Of a DNA stretch of 33,594 nt, positions 1 to 9,819 are shown piece after piece; position 1 is the stretch's first letter, and every line of letters begins with the position of its first letter. The stretch comes from Parasitella parasitica (lineage: Eukaryota > Mucoromycota > Mucoromycetes > Mucorales > Mucoraceae). The notes beneath the pieces are model-generated. The model did no database searches, was not told where the DNA came from, and saw nothing but the letters and a program-made list of their open reading frames with translations. The position numbers and the translations under genes are program-made. The DNA lies in the NCBI GenBank assembly GCA_025201805.1, contig MU619422.1:1-33594 (forward strand). The letters are read 5' to 3'.

Positions 1-904
1 ATATTTTATCTCAATTGCACCCGCCTCTTCGATAGGAACTCATATCCTATAGTACGCGGCTCAATCAATAAACACAATTTAAAAAAAAAAAAAAAACAAA
101 ATTACTTCTTTAAGGTATAATATCATCCTCTGATACTATGCATACCACGGCTGTCAGTCTATGGTAATAGCTGTATTTTTGGACGCTCTACACGATGGTA
201 TTATTTTCATAATCCCCGTATGCCTATGGAAGGAATTCTGTCGAAAAAGATCAAAAACAGATTAAGAGGAAAAAATCAATATTTTGCTTAATCAAAGCGC
301 ATTGCCAGTCTTTCAGATCATGGAATGGTCTTTCACGATCATTTTCTCCCAATATATGCCATAGTAAAAAGTTGCATTTTTGAGGTCAAAATGGAGGATA
401 ATGCATAATCAATGATTTTGGATGTGTGGATACAAGGAAAAAATCGAAAAAATCCGTCATTTTGCATCGAAAAAAAAATTATGCTCAAATTGCACCAAAA
501 TTATATATAATATAGTTTTTTCCCAAAGTATACTATTTCTGGTGTTTTCAGGGCACTTTGATTATGAAAATCAATCAAAAAATGGTACAAAAAGCTAAAG
601 TTTTTGGATTTAAGCTGTAAAACAGCTTTATTTTTCATAATTTATCATAAAATATCACATAGTTGCTCATAAATTCTGCTAAAATGAATGCAGAACCGAG
701 ATCTAACTTGAGGAACATAGTGTTTACTCACCACTATCTGACAACAACATTTGTATTGATATTTTTTATTGATATCTATAACATTACCAGCTAAAATCAT
801 AAATGTTCATATCAAATTTACATATAATTGTTGATGATACACTATTTTCAGGAATTATTCATTCACAAAAAAATTAAAAATTTAAGATTTCGTTTATTCT
901 TATG

Positions 905-1268
905 TAAAGGAATTGAGCAGTGTACTAAACTGGATAGCGATTCAAACAATCTTCGATTCTTTAACTGGCTTCTTAATTCTAAATGTCAATATCTCTTCTT
1001 ATAAAAGCTGTTCTCTTTTGAGTTTACTCTTTGAGACGGATTAAAACTGTCCAATGAACTCATGCGAACATGGAGGAAGATAAATGCAGCTATACCCACG
1101 ACCTTTAATATATTTTTGTTTATATCTGTCTTTATGGATGGGCGCATTGTCCATCACAAAATAGTGCCCTTTGAACTTAGGATGGCGATCCATAACATCT
1201 AGTGCTTAGGCAACAAAGTTAAAATAGTGGCCTGTGGCGGTACAGCATTTGCTAGTTTCGCCAACCAC
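905..1268 (-). pseudogene. Decayed Tc1/mariner-type DDE transposase
   Basis: Read on the minus strand, one frame gives a recognisable C-terminal half of a Tc1/mariner/IS630-like transposase. It has a TGHYFNFV-like segment, ALDVMD, then the catalytic-core hallmark HYFVMDNAPIH around 1130-1170 and GRGYSCIYLPP around 1085-1110. The tail carries SKSKLKRE-like residues. The frame holds four in-frame stops: before ALDVMD, where the family has the Trp of a QFW motif, after KREQLL, and near 930. The usual Pro-rich stretch after LPP is shortened. No N-terminal DNA-binding half or terminal inverted repeats were found, although an open but unrecognised stretch continues to about 1450. It should be inactive. 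Confidence 0.75.
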
Positions 1269-1738
1269 TACAGATTAGTCACAGACTTAAATTGCTCACC
1301 ATCTTCCCACCAGTTCATCGACCCCACAGCAGTAGAATACTTGAGCAATATATCGATATTAACTTTTTTGAAATACTTGAGACTACCAACCAAAACTTAG
1401 GGGTTAGCTTTGTTGTGGGGAAAATATTCGTGGTACCAAATGTCTTGCTGTCTAATGTGTTGATTTAACCATCCGGCCATTAAACGATCGTCCATCCATG
1501 AAGCACTTTGGGTAATATGTGAAATGATTCAACTAATACTCATTTTCAATTTTTCTTTATTCCCCTCTTCACTATGATTCTCTCAATCTAAAAGTGTTTA
1601 TGTCAAAGAAAGCACTAATATATATATATTTTTTATCATTCTCAACTCCTCTGCACTTGTATCGCTGCTCCTCTTTTGTACCAAATTAACCAATCATTCC
1701 TTATTTGCCTTTCTTTATTTCTATTGTATGCATAGAAT

Positions 1739-1778
1739 GTCATGGTTACCACTATTACAACTCAGTTGTCATGGCAAC
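1739..1778. promoter_or_regulatory. Two RFX/X-box-like palindromes
   Basis: At 1765-1778 the sequence GTTGTCATGGCAAC matches the X-box palindrome recognised by RFX-family factors (consensus GTTGCCATGGCAAC) except for one base. A weaker copy, GTCATGGTTAC, lies at 1739-1749, its centre 29 bp away. The motif is known for the family; a regulatory role here is inference. The nearest gene (Rho, minus strand) ends downstream at 2041, so the target is unclear. Confidence 0.35.
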
Positions 1779-2040
1779 CGTTCCTAATCTGATCTAGGGT
1801 TAAATGTCACCATTATTTTGTTAGTAAAAATATTTCACATGAAATTTTGGATCGATGTATCACGATAACAATTGAAAATCTCATCGCACGTCCCCTCCCG
1901 TACACATGTGAATATTTTTCTTTTATTTATTCGTGAAGATTTATTATTAAATAAAAATAAGGGATTCAGACAGAAATGCAATAATAGCATATATAAATGC
2001 TAAATGTGATGATAGATGAGAATAAGAAGGAAAACAGAAT

Positions 2041-2841
2041 TTACATGATGGCACAGCCGGAAGATTTCTTCATTGTACTTCGAATAGCCGAAGTGAATAC
2101 CTCGTTTACTCCTTTCTCCATTTTTGCAGAGCACTCGACATACATGTAAGCTCCCACTTTTGCAGCCGCTTCCCTACCCTAGATATTTATCAGTTCGTAA
2201 GTATGAGCATGTAAATATTAAATTTATATGTATGTGTGTACACACTAGACAGACCTGGTGCGTTGTAATGGGTTTCAATGATTGTTTTTCCAACTCTTGG
2301 ATCGTTTTTTGATCATGTCTCAAATCGGTTTTGCAGCCAACCAAAAGAAAAGGTAAATCAGGACAATATCTCTTTACTTCTGGCATCCACTGTTGCTAAG
2401 TGTGTGAGTGTCTCTGATTTTAGCATCGCCTCTGGTAGTGCTATTCTTTACCTTTTCTGTTATATTCTCTAATGATTCAGGGACATCCACTGAAAAAGCA
2501 ATCAAAACAACATCAGAATCGGGGTAAGATAGTGTTCGCAGTCTATCAAAATCTTCTTGGCCTGCTGTATCCCATAGCTCTGCCACTACTGTTTCTGCAT
2601 CAACAACAACATCTTTGACTGAATTGTCGAAAATAGTAGGAATGTAGTCTCCCTATGTAGGCCATCAATGCGTATAGATGATAATGAATATAAAAATGCA
2701 TAAAAAATATATTGTACTTACAGGAAAGAACCCTTTGCAAAATACGCTCAACAGGCATGTTTTTCCACAGGCACCATCACCTACGATAACAATCTTCCGT
2801 TTAAGAGGTTCATCATCTGAAGAAATGCCACAGCAACTCAT
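2041..2841 (-). CDS. Rho-family small GTPase (197 aa, 4 exons)
   Basis: Exons in transcript order are 2841-2722, 2652-2452, 2389-2255 and 2178-2041, giving 197 residues. The G1 P-loop GDGACGKT is near residue 21, followed by the switch I effector loop, switch II WDTAGQE, and an SAK G5 motif near residue 170. The protein ends in the prenylation box CAIM. Rho GTPases act at the plasma membrane on actin, exocytosis and wall synthesis. The Rho insert region is present, so it is Rho rather than Ras or Rab. The final Met of the CAAX box favours farnesylation, as in yeast Rho3/Rho4. The effector loop reads YIPTIFDNS, with Ser where RhoA has Tyr42. The G4 motif reads CKTD instead of the usual NKxD. 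Subfamily (Rho3-like or a divergent paralogue) is not settled. Confidence 0.9.
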
Positions 2842-3070
2842 TTTATACAGCTAATCGATAAAAATTAAAAAGAAAAGTAAAGGAAGGAAGAAGAAAGGAA
2901 GGGAGAGAGTGGGAAAGGAGGAGAACAAGTACTGTATTTTTTATTGTCAAAATTAACATATGTTGTGTGTAGTGCAAAGAGGCTGAATTTAGCGTAGACT
3001 TCTACTGCTTAGCAATTAAAATGATACTGTTATATGCTAAACGGCGTATCTGCTAAAGCTGGTGACTCAA

Positions 3071-4447
3071 TCATTTGCTCTTGGTCTTCATGTTGCGATT
3101 TCGACCTGCCACTTTTTTCTTTTTCGGTTTATAATCCTCGCCTTCTTTACTGACATAATCGAGATCATCATTTTCTTGTATTTGCAATGCCACTGCCATT
3201 GTAGAATCATTGTTTGTGTTTGTAGGTATATCTGCCAATGCTGCTTTTGCTGCGGATTTCGGTGCCTTCTTGCATTTCGTAATTGCCTTTTCAGATAGCG
3301 CACAAAACTTGGTAGATACGTTTGGATTGCTTGGCGAGTGATCCTAAATATATTATTCGAGATCTGCTATTACAAGTTGAATGTGATTTACCTTTGGCGA
3401 CGCTTCACTCTCAGTTAGCTTGACAATTTTTTCTTGCACCCTTTTTAATTCTGCTCGCAATTGACTTAATTCTTCCTTTTTTCGAACAAGTGTTGGATAT
3501 GGCTATTATAAACGAATTGAGAATCGTATACATTATGGCCTTTTTCTCTCTCCTTTTCCTCGAGTTGGAGCCCAGAATTTATAAATACATTGCTTCCAAA
3601 AGATATTATCCCACTTTCAAATACTTTTTTTCAGACGAAAAATTATGCCGTATCAATTCATAGTATTGAAACTGCAGGCTAATATTTCTTTCCCTGAAAA
3701 ATCGCTTGAATAAGCCTTGGATAGTGCCAATTTGAAATTGTATATCATAGCGAACCTTCCGAGAAACAGCAAATCTCATCGATTCTAATCAAAGATCCTG
3801 TTCAAAGGTAGTTTCCCCTAACTGATGATACTAGATGTACTTATGAAATACGGTTATCCAAACGTAGAAAAAAAAAGAGAGATAAGAAATGCCACAAAAA
3901 ATCCTCAAGAAATATCAATAACAGTTGATACATTGCTGCATGCAATTCCACTCACGTTTTCAATCTTTGGTAACACTATAGCCGACCATTCAGATTCAGT
4001 AATCTCGTAGTGCTCTTTATTATTTTGGGCCTTGATTCGTAGCTCTTCTCTTGTTAATGTATTTCCTGTATGGACAATACAATTGTTTTTTCGTTTGATA
4101 TCAGGCCCTTGAGCGTTAGCATTCTTTTCTCCAATGATTTTGGGATCGATGTGAAGCCCTGCAAATTCAGCTGTGCTTTGCTGTCCTAGTAGTCTCTGCA
4201 ATTGTATATTTAGCTGTGCATTTGTTTTATATGGCAATACTTGGCTTTCTCTGATCTTTGACCAATTGCCAATTCCAAATTTCATGGCAGCAAGTCGCAA
4301 TGCCTCTGATTCCTCGTTAGTCCAGCCAGGCGAAAGCGTCATATTCCAAAGACTGGGCGAGTCGTTGGATTGAATGATATTTTGAGTACCTTGCGGTATG
4401 CCTTTAGGCACATTTCCAGTTTTGCTGTGCTTGATGGTTTTTGGCAT
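3071..4447 (-). CDS. Myb/SANT-domain nuclear protein (291 aa, 3 exons)
   Basis: Exons are 4447-3956, 3502-3392 and 3343-3071. The ATG at 4447 is the first in-frame ATG; the open frame continues upstream without another ATG. Residues 41-90 form a Myb/SANT-like helix-turn-helix with tryptophans in GWTNEE and GNWSKI, followed by a conserved RLLGQQS segment. Exon 2 encodes a Lys/Glu-rich heptad-like coiled coil (about 165-201). A basic PKKKKV nuclear signal lies at 273-278 before a basic tail. Proteins of this type with LLGQQS after the Myb fold occur in several eukaryotic lineages, but I know of no assigned function. The first intron (3503-3955, 453 nt) is far longer than others here. It is divergently transcribed from FANCL, suggesting a shared promoter. 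Confidence 0.75.
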
Positions 4448-4552
4448 TTTGTGAAAGGATGGCCAAATCGTCACAAGCGACAATCTGATTGCACTTTTAA
4501 CTGCGCGTCTTTCGCTTTTGCATTTCGTACTCCCTCTCTTTTGCAATTTATC
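4448..4552. promoter_or_regulatory. Divergent Myb/FANCL promoter region
   Basis: Only 105 bp separate the start codons of the Myb/SANT gene (minus) and FANCL (plus). The spacer must therefore hold both 5' UTRs and both core promoters. It contains a GCGCG core followed by TTTCGC near 4503-4514, reminiscent of G1/S-type elements, and a pyrimidine-rich stretch near 4530. No TATA box is obvious. The shared-promoter role is inferred from spacing. Confidence 0.45.
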
Positions 4553-6030
4553 ATGAATAATATGCCATTTCCACTAATTTTACCCGTTGATGATGAGCAT
4601 CAGATATACAAGGGGTTCATAGCCATCAAAGTAAGGCATGTATGATTTCTAGACATCCCTTTTTACGTAATACATTGTCACCGCAGAATATCGAATATCA
4701 AATTCAGGTTCAATTGGGCCCAGAAGGCTATTTGAAAGGCCAGGAAAATCTGACAAACCTGCTAAAAGAATATCCACAGACAAAAGATGCGATTGAAACG
4801 AAGCTTCGTCAGGCAACGGACATCATGTCATTTCTAAACGAATTTAAAGAGCTAATTGTAGGCGGGGAACCCTCTTTTATTTTGCACATGTCAAATATTG
4901 AAACGTCTTGAAACAGGAAACCACAGCATTTGCACAGGATAACAAGTTCAGTTACTCGCATGACAGATACTCGTTGATTTACAATGAAGTGAAAAAAATT
5001 GGATTCGAGAATGTGCATGCTATTTCAGACGATATGCTCGATGTTACTTTCAAATCAGTGTAAGTTTAACTTGGATACAACATATATTTAACACTCGCTA
5101 ACTGAACTTTGACAGTGATGGACGGGACAGAATACATCTGGTTCAAATCCACTTGCCACGCAACTATCCATTTGCATCTCCTAGAGCCGAATGGGATTTG
5201 CCTATCGCTATTTCTAATTATACCACACTAGCAAACATTCTAGCACAGCACCGAGCGCTTGTTGATAAATATCAGCTATTCTTTGACTGCATGGACGATT
5301 TAGACAGACATATGAGAATATTAGAGCCAGATAGGCCTAAAAAAGGTGACGTTTGGAGAAGAATAGCTCTGGGGCACCACTGTTCAATCGAAATTCAAAT
5401 CAACGCCGAATCACCATTAGACATGAAGCCAAAAATACGGCTCTTTGGAAGTGCTGATAGGGTAAAAGACCTTCAAACCAAGTGGAAAGCATCTATATGG
5501 TAGTGTGCAATGTGTGTGTGGTTGAAGAGCAGCACTAACCAACATCTGCCCAAATATAGGAATAGTGATTTGCCGCTGTATCAGAATTTGCTATACTCGC
5601 TTCAATTGACTCATAGTAGTAACAGCACAAAAGAGGATCATCTCACAGCAAGCGATATTGATTGCGGTATTTGCTACTCTTATAAACTCAATCACAAAGA
5701 AACGCCTGAAATCATCTGCAGTAATGTATCTTGTAGCCGAGGATTTCATCATCAGTGCTTGTATGAAGTGAGTTGGATATGATGTCATTTGACGTCTAGA
5801 AATTTGGGACTAATTTAACCCCTGAATCCAATTATAGTGGCTACGAGGTAATCCAAGCACAATTCAAAGCTTTAGCATTTTATTCGGCCAATGCCCTTAC
5901 TGTAATGAGGTAAAAGAAATATCATACTTTTTTTTTTTTTTTCTTTTTTTTGGGGAGGAGGGTATAAAAAGATAAATATTAACATTTTTGCATGTAGAAA
6001 ATAAATATAAAAACAAAGTTAATAGCTTAG
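4553..6030 (+). CDS. FANCL: FANCL, Fanconi anaemia E3 ubiquitin ligase (362 aa, 7 exons)
   Basis: Exons are 4553-4630, 4687-4857, 4917-5059, 5116-5499, 5560-5767, 5838-5909 and 5998-6030; phases fit and give 362 residues (human about 375). FANCL is the RING E3 that, with the E2 UBE2T, monoubiquitinates FANCD2/FANCI at interstrand crosslinks. The order is ELF domain (FPLILP, YKGFI), the double-RWD/URD region with LEPDRP and RRIALG, then the C-terminal RING. Zinc ligands are C294, C297, C312, C317, H322, C325, C347 and C350, with the E2-facing CLYEWLR segment. The last exon is least certain: reading through the donor at 5910 instead adds a poly-Phe tail and stops at 5973. Splicing removes the T-run and is preferred. 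The gene converges on the arrestin gene. Confidence 0.92.
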
Positions 6031-7221
6031 ACTGCCAATAAAGATTCTTCGTACGCTGGAGGGCCTTCCATCCCGAGACCATGTATTTTTAAGGCTTCCA
6101 TTTCTTCGAGAGAAACAGGACAATCGTAGCTAGGCAACTTGGTAAATTCGCAGTCCCCTAATTGAGCAACATGGCTATCCAGCAAATCAATCTGCGTCTG
6201 AAAGGAAATGGTTCTAGTTGTATGACGACCGTTGGTATGGGAGGCATCGGGAACGGATATCAAGAGTGAGACTAGCAGGAGATGGCTGACGTGAAAATTA
6301 CTATATTTTTGAGTCGAGTGCGAAATAGTGTTATCATCGGGGATCTGGTACAGGCAGCTACCTTGCCAGTTTTCAGTGATGGGTCTATTCGGCAAGAACA
6401 GTGCGCTGCCTTTTGCAGGATATAAAAAGTGGACTGACTGACTGGTACGGTCAGGGCTGCTGTCCTGGATAAGAGTAACGTTGCGCCGTTCAACCAACTG
6501 TAAGAAAACCTGTTTCAATCTCAATTCCTTGGCTGTTGGTGCAATCTCGATCCGCAGAGGTAGTTTTGATCCAAGCACAGCTGATTTAGTGTCGATAGTA
6601 ATGCGATACTGGCACCAATTTGAAAAGTGTTTATGTGATTCAATAGTAGCTGGATAGTTTTCGCCGGCTATAATGCCCATGTCAGGCAGTCGAGCTAAAA
6701 TAATCTGCTTTTTGATCTCCTCATGCATTTGAGATGCGCTATCTTTTTTGTATTTCAATGATGCGCTCATGGTGTATTCTACATTTACTTGCGGGCAGCT
6801 GACAGTCTCAGGAATTCCTGCAGGCAAAGGCATTTCGAATGAGAATCGAGTTGAACCAGAGTTTAGTAAGAGGGGTGGCGATGAGGCTGCTTGTTCTGAT
6901 GTTGGATATAACTGCAAATGACTAAAGGCGATATTTTCTTGATTCTGTTTGGTTTCTTCCGCTGTTGTATGACAAGTTAGTGCTCAACACACATACTTGC
7001 ATTTGCAGGTGTAAATATTTATTACCTTGCGTCCAACAAGTCTTTAGAATTCCATTGAAATCGAGCTGCAACTTATCAATGATACAGCTCTTTTGAAAAT
7101 TCACATTGACAGTTCCCCGGATAACAGGAGACGTTTCCAAGTTTGAATCGATGAATACAATCGGTTCTAGCAACTGGATGGAAAGCAATTTTGATGCAGA
7201 TGATTTGCGATTCCACATCAT
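6027..7221 (-). CDS. Alpha-arrestin with C-terminal PY motif (376 aa, 2 exons)
   Basis: Exons are 7221-7026 and 6961-6027, joined in phase for 376 residues. Two ATGs are adjacent (7221 and 7218). An arrestin N domain covers roughly residues 10-150 (LLEPIVFID, then FSFEMPLPAGIPET) and an arrestin C domain roughly 165-330 (YRITIDTKSAVLGSKLPLRI, a typical arrestin-C start). The tail holds a PPAY motif at about 366-369, the canonical WW-binding site for Rsp5/Nedd4 ubiquitin ligases. Fungal alpha-arrestins recruit Rsp5 to plasma-membrane transporters for endocytosis; that role is inferred by family. The protein is short compared with yeast Art proteins, nearly a minimal arrestin fold plus one PY site. 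Its stop lies inside the last predicted FANCL exon. Confidence 0.85.
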
Positions 7222-7382
7222 CTTTACTGGTATTTTTTTATAGAAAAGAACGATAAAAAATAAGAGACAGTGAGAAAAAAAAAGAGAAAAGGGTGGGGAA
7301 GCATTAATGACCCCCTATTTATACCATTTGTCAAATTTTAAAAAAGGTACACTATTAATTTACGGCAATTCAATAATCTTAT

Positions 7383-8209
7383 TCACACCAATAGCAATTG
7401 GCTCTTCCTTAATAGACTTGCTAATTGCCCACTTTCATGTAACTCTTCAAGATCATCAGCTCCTCCAATTGTTTGTCCATTTAAAAAGATGTTTGGAAAT
7501 GTAGCTCTACCAGATATTTCATTCAAAGCCATTTTTACTTGATAATCATCATCTAGACGTATATTTATGTTTTTAATGATGTAAATGACATGTCTACTAA
7601 AGTATGATGTTACCGCGCAAGTCAACTTCAACTACCTCAAGAGGTTCCTTGAGATTGTAGGAACTTAATATGCGTTTTGCTTTTTTGGAATATCTATAAA
7701 AATTTAAGTTAAAAAATAAATTAAAACTTGATTATACGAAAGAACTCCTTCATGATGAATCACTGATACCCTTACAACCCCCCCCCCCCTTTTTTAAGCC
7801 AAAAGCGAAAATTCGGTACATCATGTAAAGCTTTCTATAATTTGTAGTGCATTTTTACTTACGGACAGTATGTTTTACTGAACACAATCAGTTGCTTATC
7901 TCGAATATGACCCAAAATTTCGTCTTTGAGGCTGAGTGTTTTGATGTTTATAAATTCATCCTGTTTGTCGGCATACACCGGTAAAATATGGACGCTATTC
8001 GTATCTTCATTGCCTGTAATTGAGGTTGTTCCGTAATAATTAACCAGACATAGTGTTGCTAGAGAAATACACGCAATAAACAACCATAATCGGATGCGGC
8101 GAGAGTTGCAAGTACGTGTATTGCTGCGCTGTTGCGCTGCGTATTCCTCCTTTGCTTTGATGTCGTCCTGAACGGTAAATGGTAAACTCGATGTATTGGC
8201 AGTGCTCAT
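7383..8209 (-). CDS. Membrane-anchored monothiol glutaredoxin, Grx6/7-like (198 aa, 3 exons)
   Basis: Exons are 8209-7863, 7693-7614 and 7552-7383 (198 residues). A cytosolic-type N-tail precedes a hydrophobic segment at residues 41-59 flanked by Arg on the N side, i.e. a signal anchor. The glutaredoxin fold follows, with active site TYCPYS (C115, S118: monothiol), the cis-Pro motif as TFP rather than the common TVP, and the glutathione-binding GGADDL segment. This architecture matches yeast Grx6/Grx7, type II proteins of the ER/Golgi using a C-x-Y-S site. Thiol-redox or Fe-S-related function in the secretory pathway is inferred from them. Intron 1 (7694-7862) contains a run of 12 C at 7778-7789. 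Confidence 0.9.
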
Positions 8210-8332
8210 TTTCTCAAAGACAATTACAACGCCAATATTTTAATTCCCAAGATTTTTGTATACTTTGTAATGGAGATAGAAGGTTAAAAACTATTATGTG
8301 ATTTTGGGGAAAATTTATAGCTTCTTATTGGT

Positions 8333-9711
8333 TTAAAGGTTGATTTGAACTTTTTTTATGACATCCATGTAACGTTCTGGCTCTTCAATTTCCGTCTTGC
8401 CTTGTATCAGTCTTAGTTCACAGTTGCGGGTCATATTGGCAGCATTTGACTTGTCTGATTTGGTGCTGTTATTCTTCTTTTGTTGGTAGAGGTATGTCTT
8501 TTTAGTGATGGCATTGACACTACAAATAACTTTGAATACAGCTTCAATCAATGAACTCTGCTTATGCGTAAAATGTGCAACAGTCAGCGAGGAAAACAAA
8601 TCTCCTGTTCCGGTGAAATAACCTTCATATGTGGGGAAAGCAATCAAATGCTGTTCGGTTGTCGTACCATTGTTGACTTGTTGGCTCGATAGACAATACA
8701 GTGACTCCTTGCAGCTTGCTTCTGTTTGTATGTGTGCAGGTACATCTTCTAAAGGTAGTGATAAGCTCGTAATAACAACATTGGGTGAACCCAGCAAATG
8801 TAATTTTCTTGCGACCTGACATGCCTCTTTTAATGATGTAATTTTCATCTCTGACAAGGTCCTAAATAGTCCGTCAACATTTAGTCGTTTGGGGGAAGGG
8901 GGGGGGGGTTTAACGTTTGATCGCATATAAAACTTACTCTGCTTCAAATTGATTAGGTGTTACTACATCAGCATATTGCATAATATTTCTATATAATGGT
9001 ACAATTTCAGGTGCTACATACAAAGCACCACAATCTCCCATAACCGTATCGCAAACTATTTTCAAGCTGTGAGATTCTTGTTGTCATGTAAATTAATCAA
9101 ACTCGTCCGTATACTTGCGATAGATCAAATTAGGGTTGGCTGCCTTGAGCTTCTTGACCATGTTCTGAATGGTTTCCAAAATTGCAAAATTGCCAATGTA
9201 CCCTACAATATCAGTTAAGTTTTTGATTTGGTTGGTTCGAACCAGCATATCTATACCTGTCAAGACATGGCTATACTCGTCAATGAGCTCATTCTTCTCC
9301 AACCCATCAAATAAGTCTTGCACATCTTTTGCATTCATCCTACTTCCCGTCCAGGAAGGGTAACCTGTACAATGCAATCAATATTTCCCGATTTGCAATG
9401 ATGCATGGTCAACATTTTACCAGTGTGGTTTGAAAATTGCACTGTGTTCAAATTATCTACATCGAATCCAAGCGTTTGGAGTGGAAAAACCGCTGCCTTG
9501 TTACCTTATTTATATTATAGTTTGACGTTTAGAATAGTTTCTTCAGATTAACGATCGAAAATATACCACAATATCCGGAAACCTAAAAAGTAATTGGTCA
9601 AGCCCTTAATTGTTTGGCCTTAAATACAGAGTGTAGACATACCGTATGCGATTGGATACTTAAAACTCTATAATTTGGTCCTTCGTCTGTTTCAAATATG
9701 GTGGTTGTCAT
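8333..9711 (-). CDS. Pyridoxal kinase (353 aa, 6 exons)
   Basis: This enzyme phosphorylates pyridoxal, pyridoxine and pyridoxamine with ATP in B6 salvage, in the cytosol. Exons are 9711-9643, 9582-9567 (16 nt), 9504-9421, 9364-9119, 9055-8938 and 8861-8333, totalling 353 codons. Visible family motifs are VLSIQSH (residues 16-22) continuing into [39 protein letters not shown] and the catalytic FTGTGD with Asp265. Splicing is unusual. Intron 2 ends in AAG. Intron 4 best fits a GC-AG intron with donor GCAAGT at 9118-9113; a GT-AG alternative (donor GTATAC at 9114, acceptor CACAG) would insert extra residues into a conserved strand. Intron 5 carries an 11-nt C run in the sense strand. Confidence 0.93.
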
Positions 9712-9720
9712 GGTAACCAC
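9701..9720. promoter_or_regulatory. RFX/X-box-like palindrome over the pyridoxal kinase start
   Basis: A 20-bp imperfect palindrome, GTGGTTGTCATGGTAACCAC, has mismatches only at the two symmetric inner positions on each side. It contains an X-box-type core (9704-9717) and includes the pyridoxal kinase ATG (9711-9709, minus strand). It resembles the palindrome at 1765-1778. It may be a binding site or simply a strong start-codon context; a regulatory role is inference. Confidence 0.3.
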
Positions 9721-9819
9721 TGTGTATAGTTTTTGTCTAGGAAATTTGGTATGAAGAGAAGGAAAAAGAAAAGAAAAAAAAAGATAAACATTATGAAAAG
9801 CCCCAAACTTAAATTGCTT

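Larger units (their letters stand above)
1..2040. other. AT-rich intergenic region with transposon relic
   Basis: Apart from the transposase relic and the RFX-like palindromes listed separately, I see no supportable gene. The DNA is AT-rich with A/T homopolymers. It includes a small hairpin (arms 612-618 and 622-628) followed by a T-rich stretch, and a short (TA) tract near 1617-1630. The left part may be further transposon debris. Confidence 0.5.

Noticed and set aside
3905-4546. Longer start for the Myb gene at 4546
   Set aside because: That start is TTG, not ATG, and lies inside the short divergent promoter; the ATG at 4447 is preferred.
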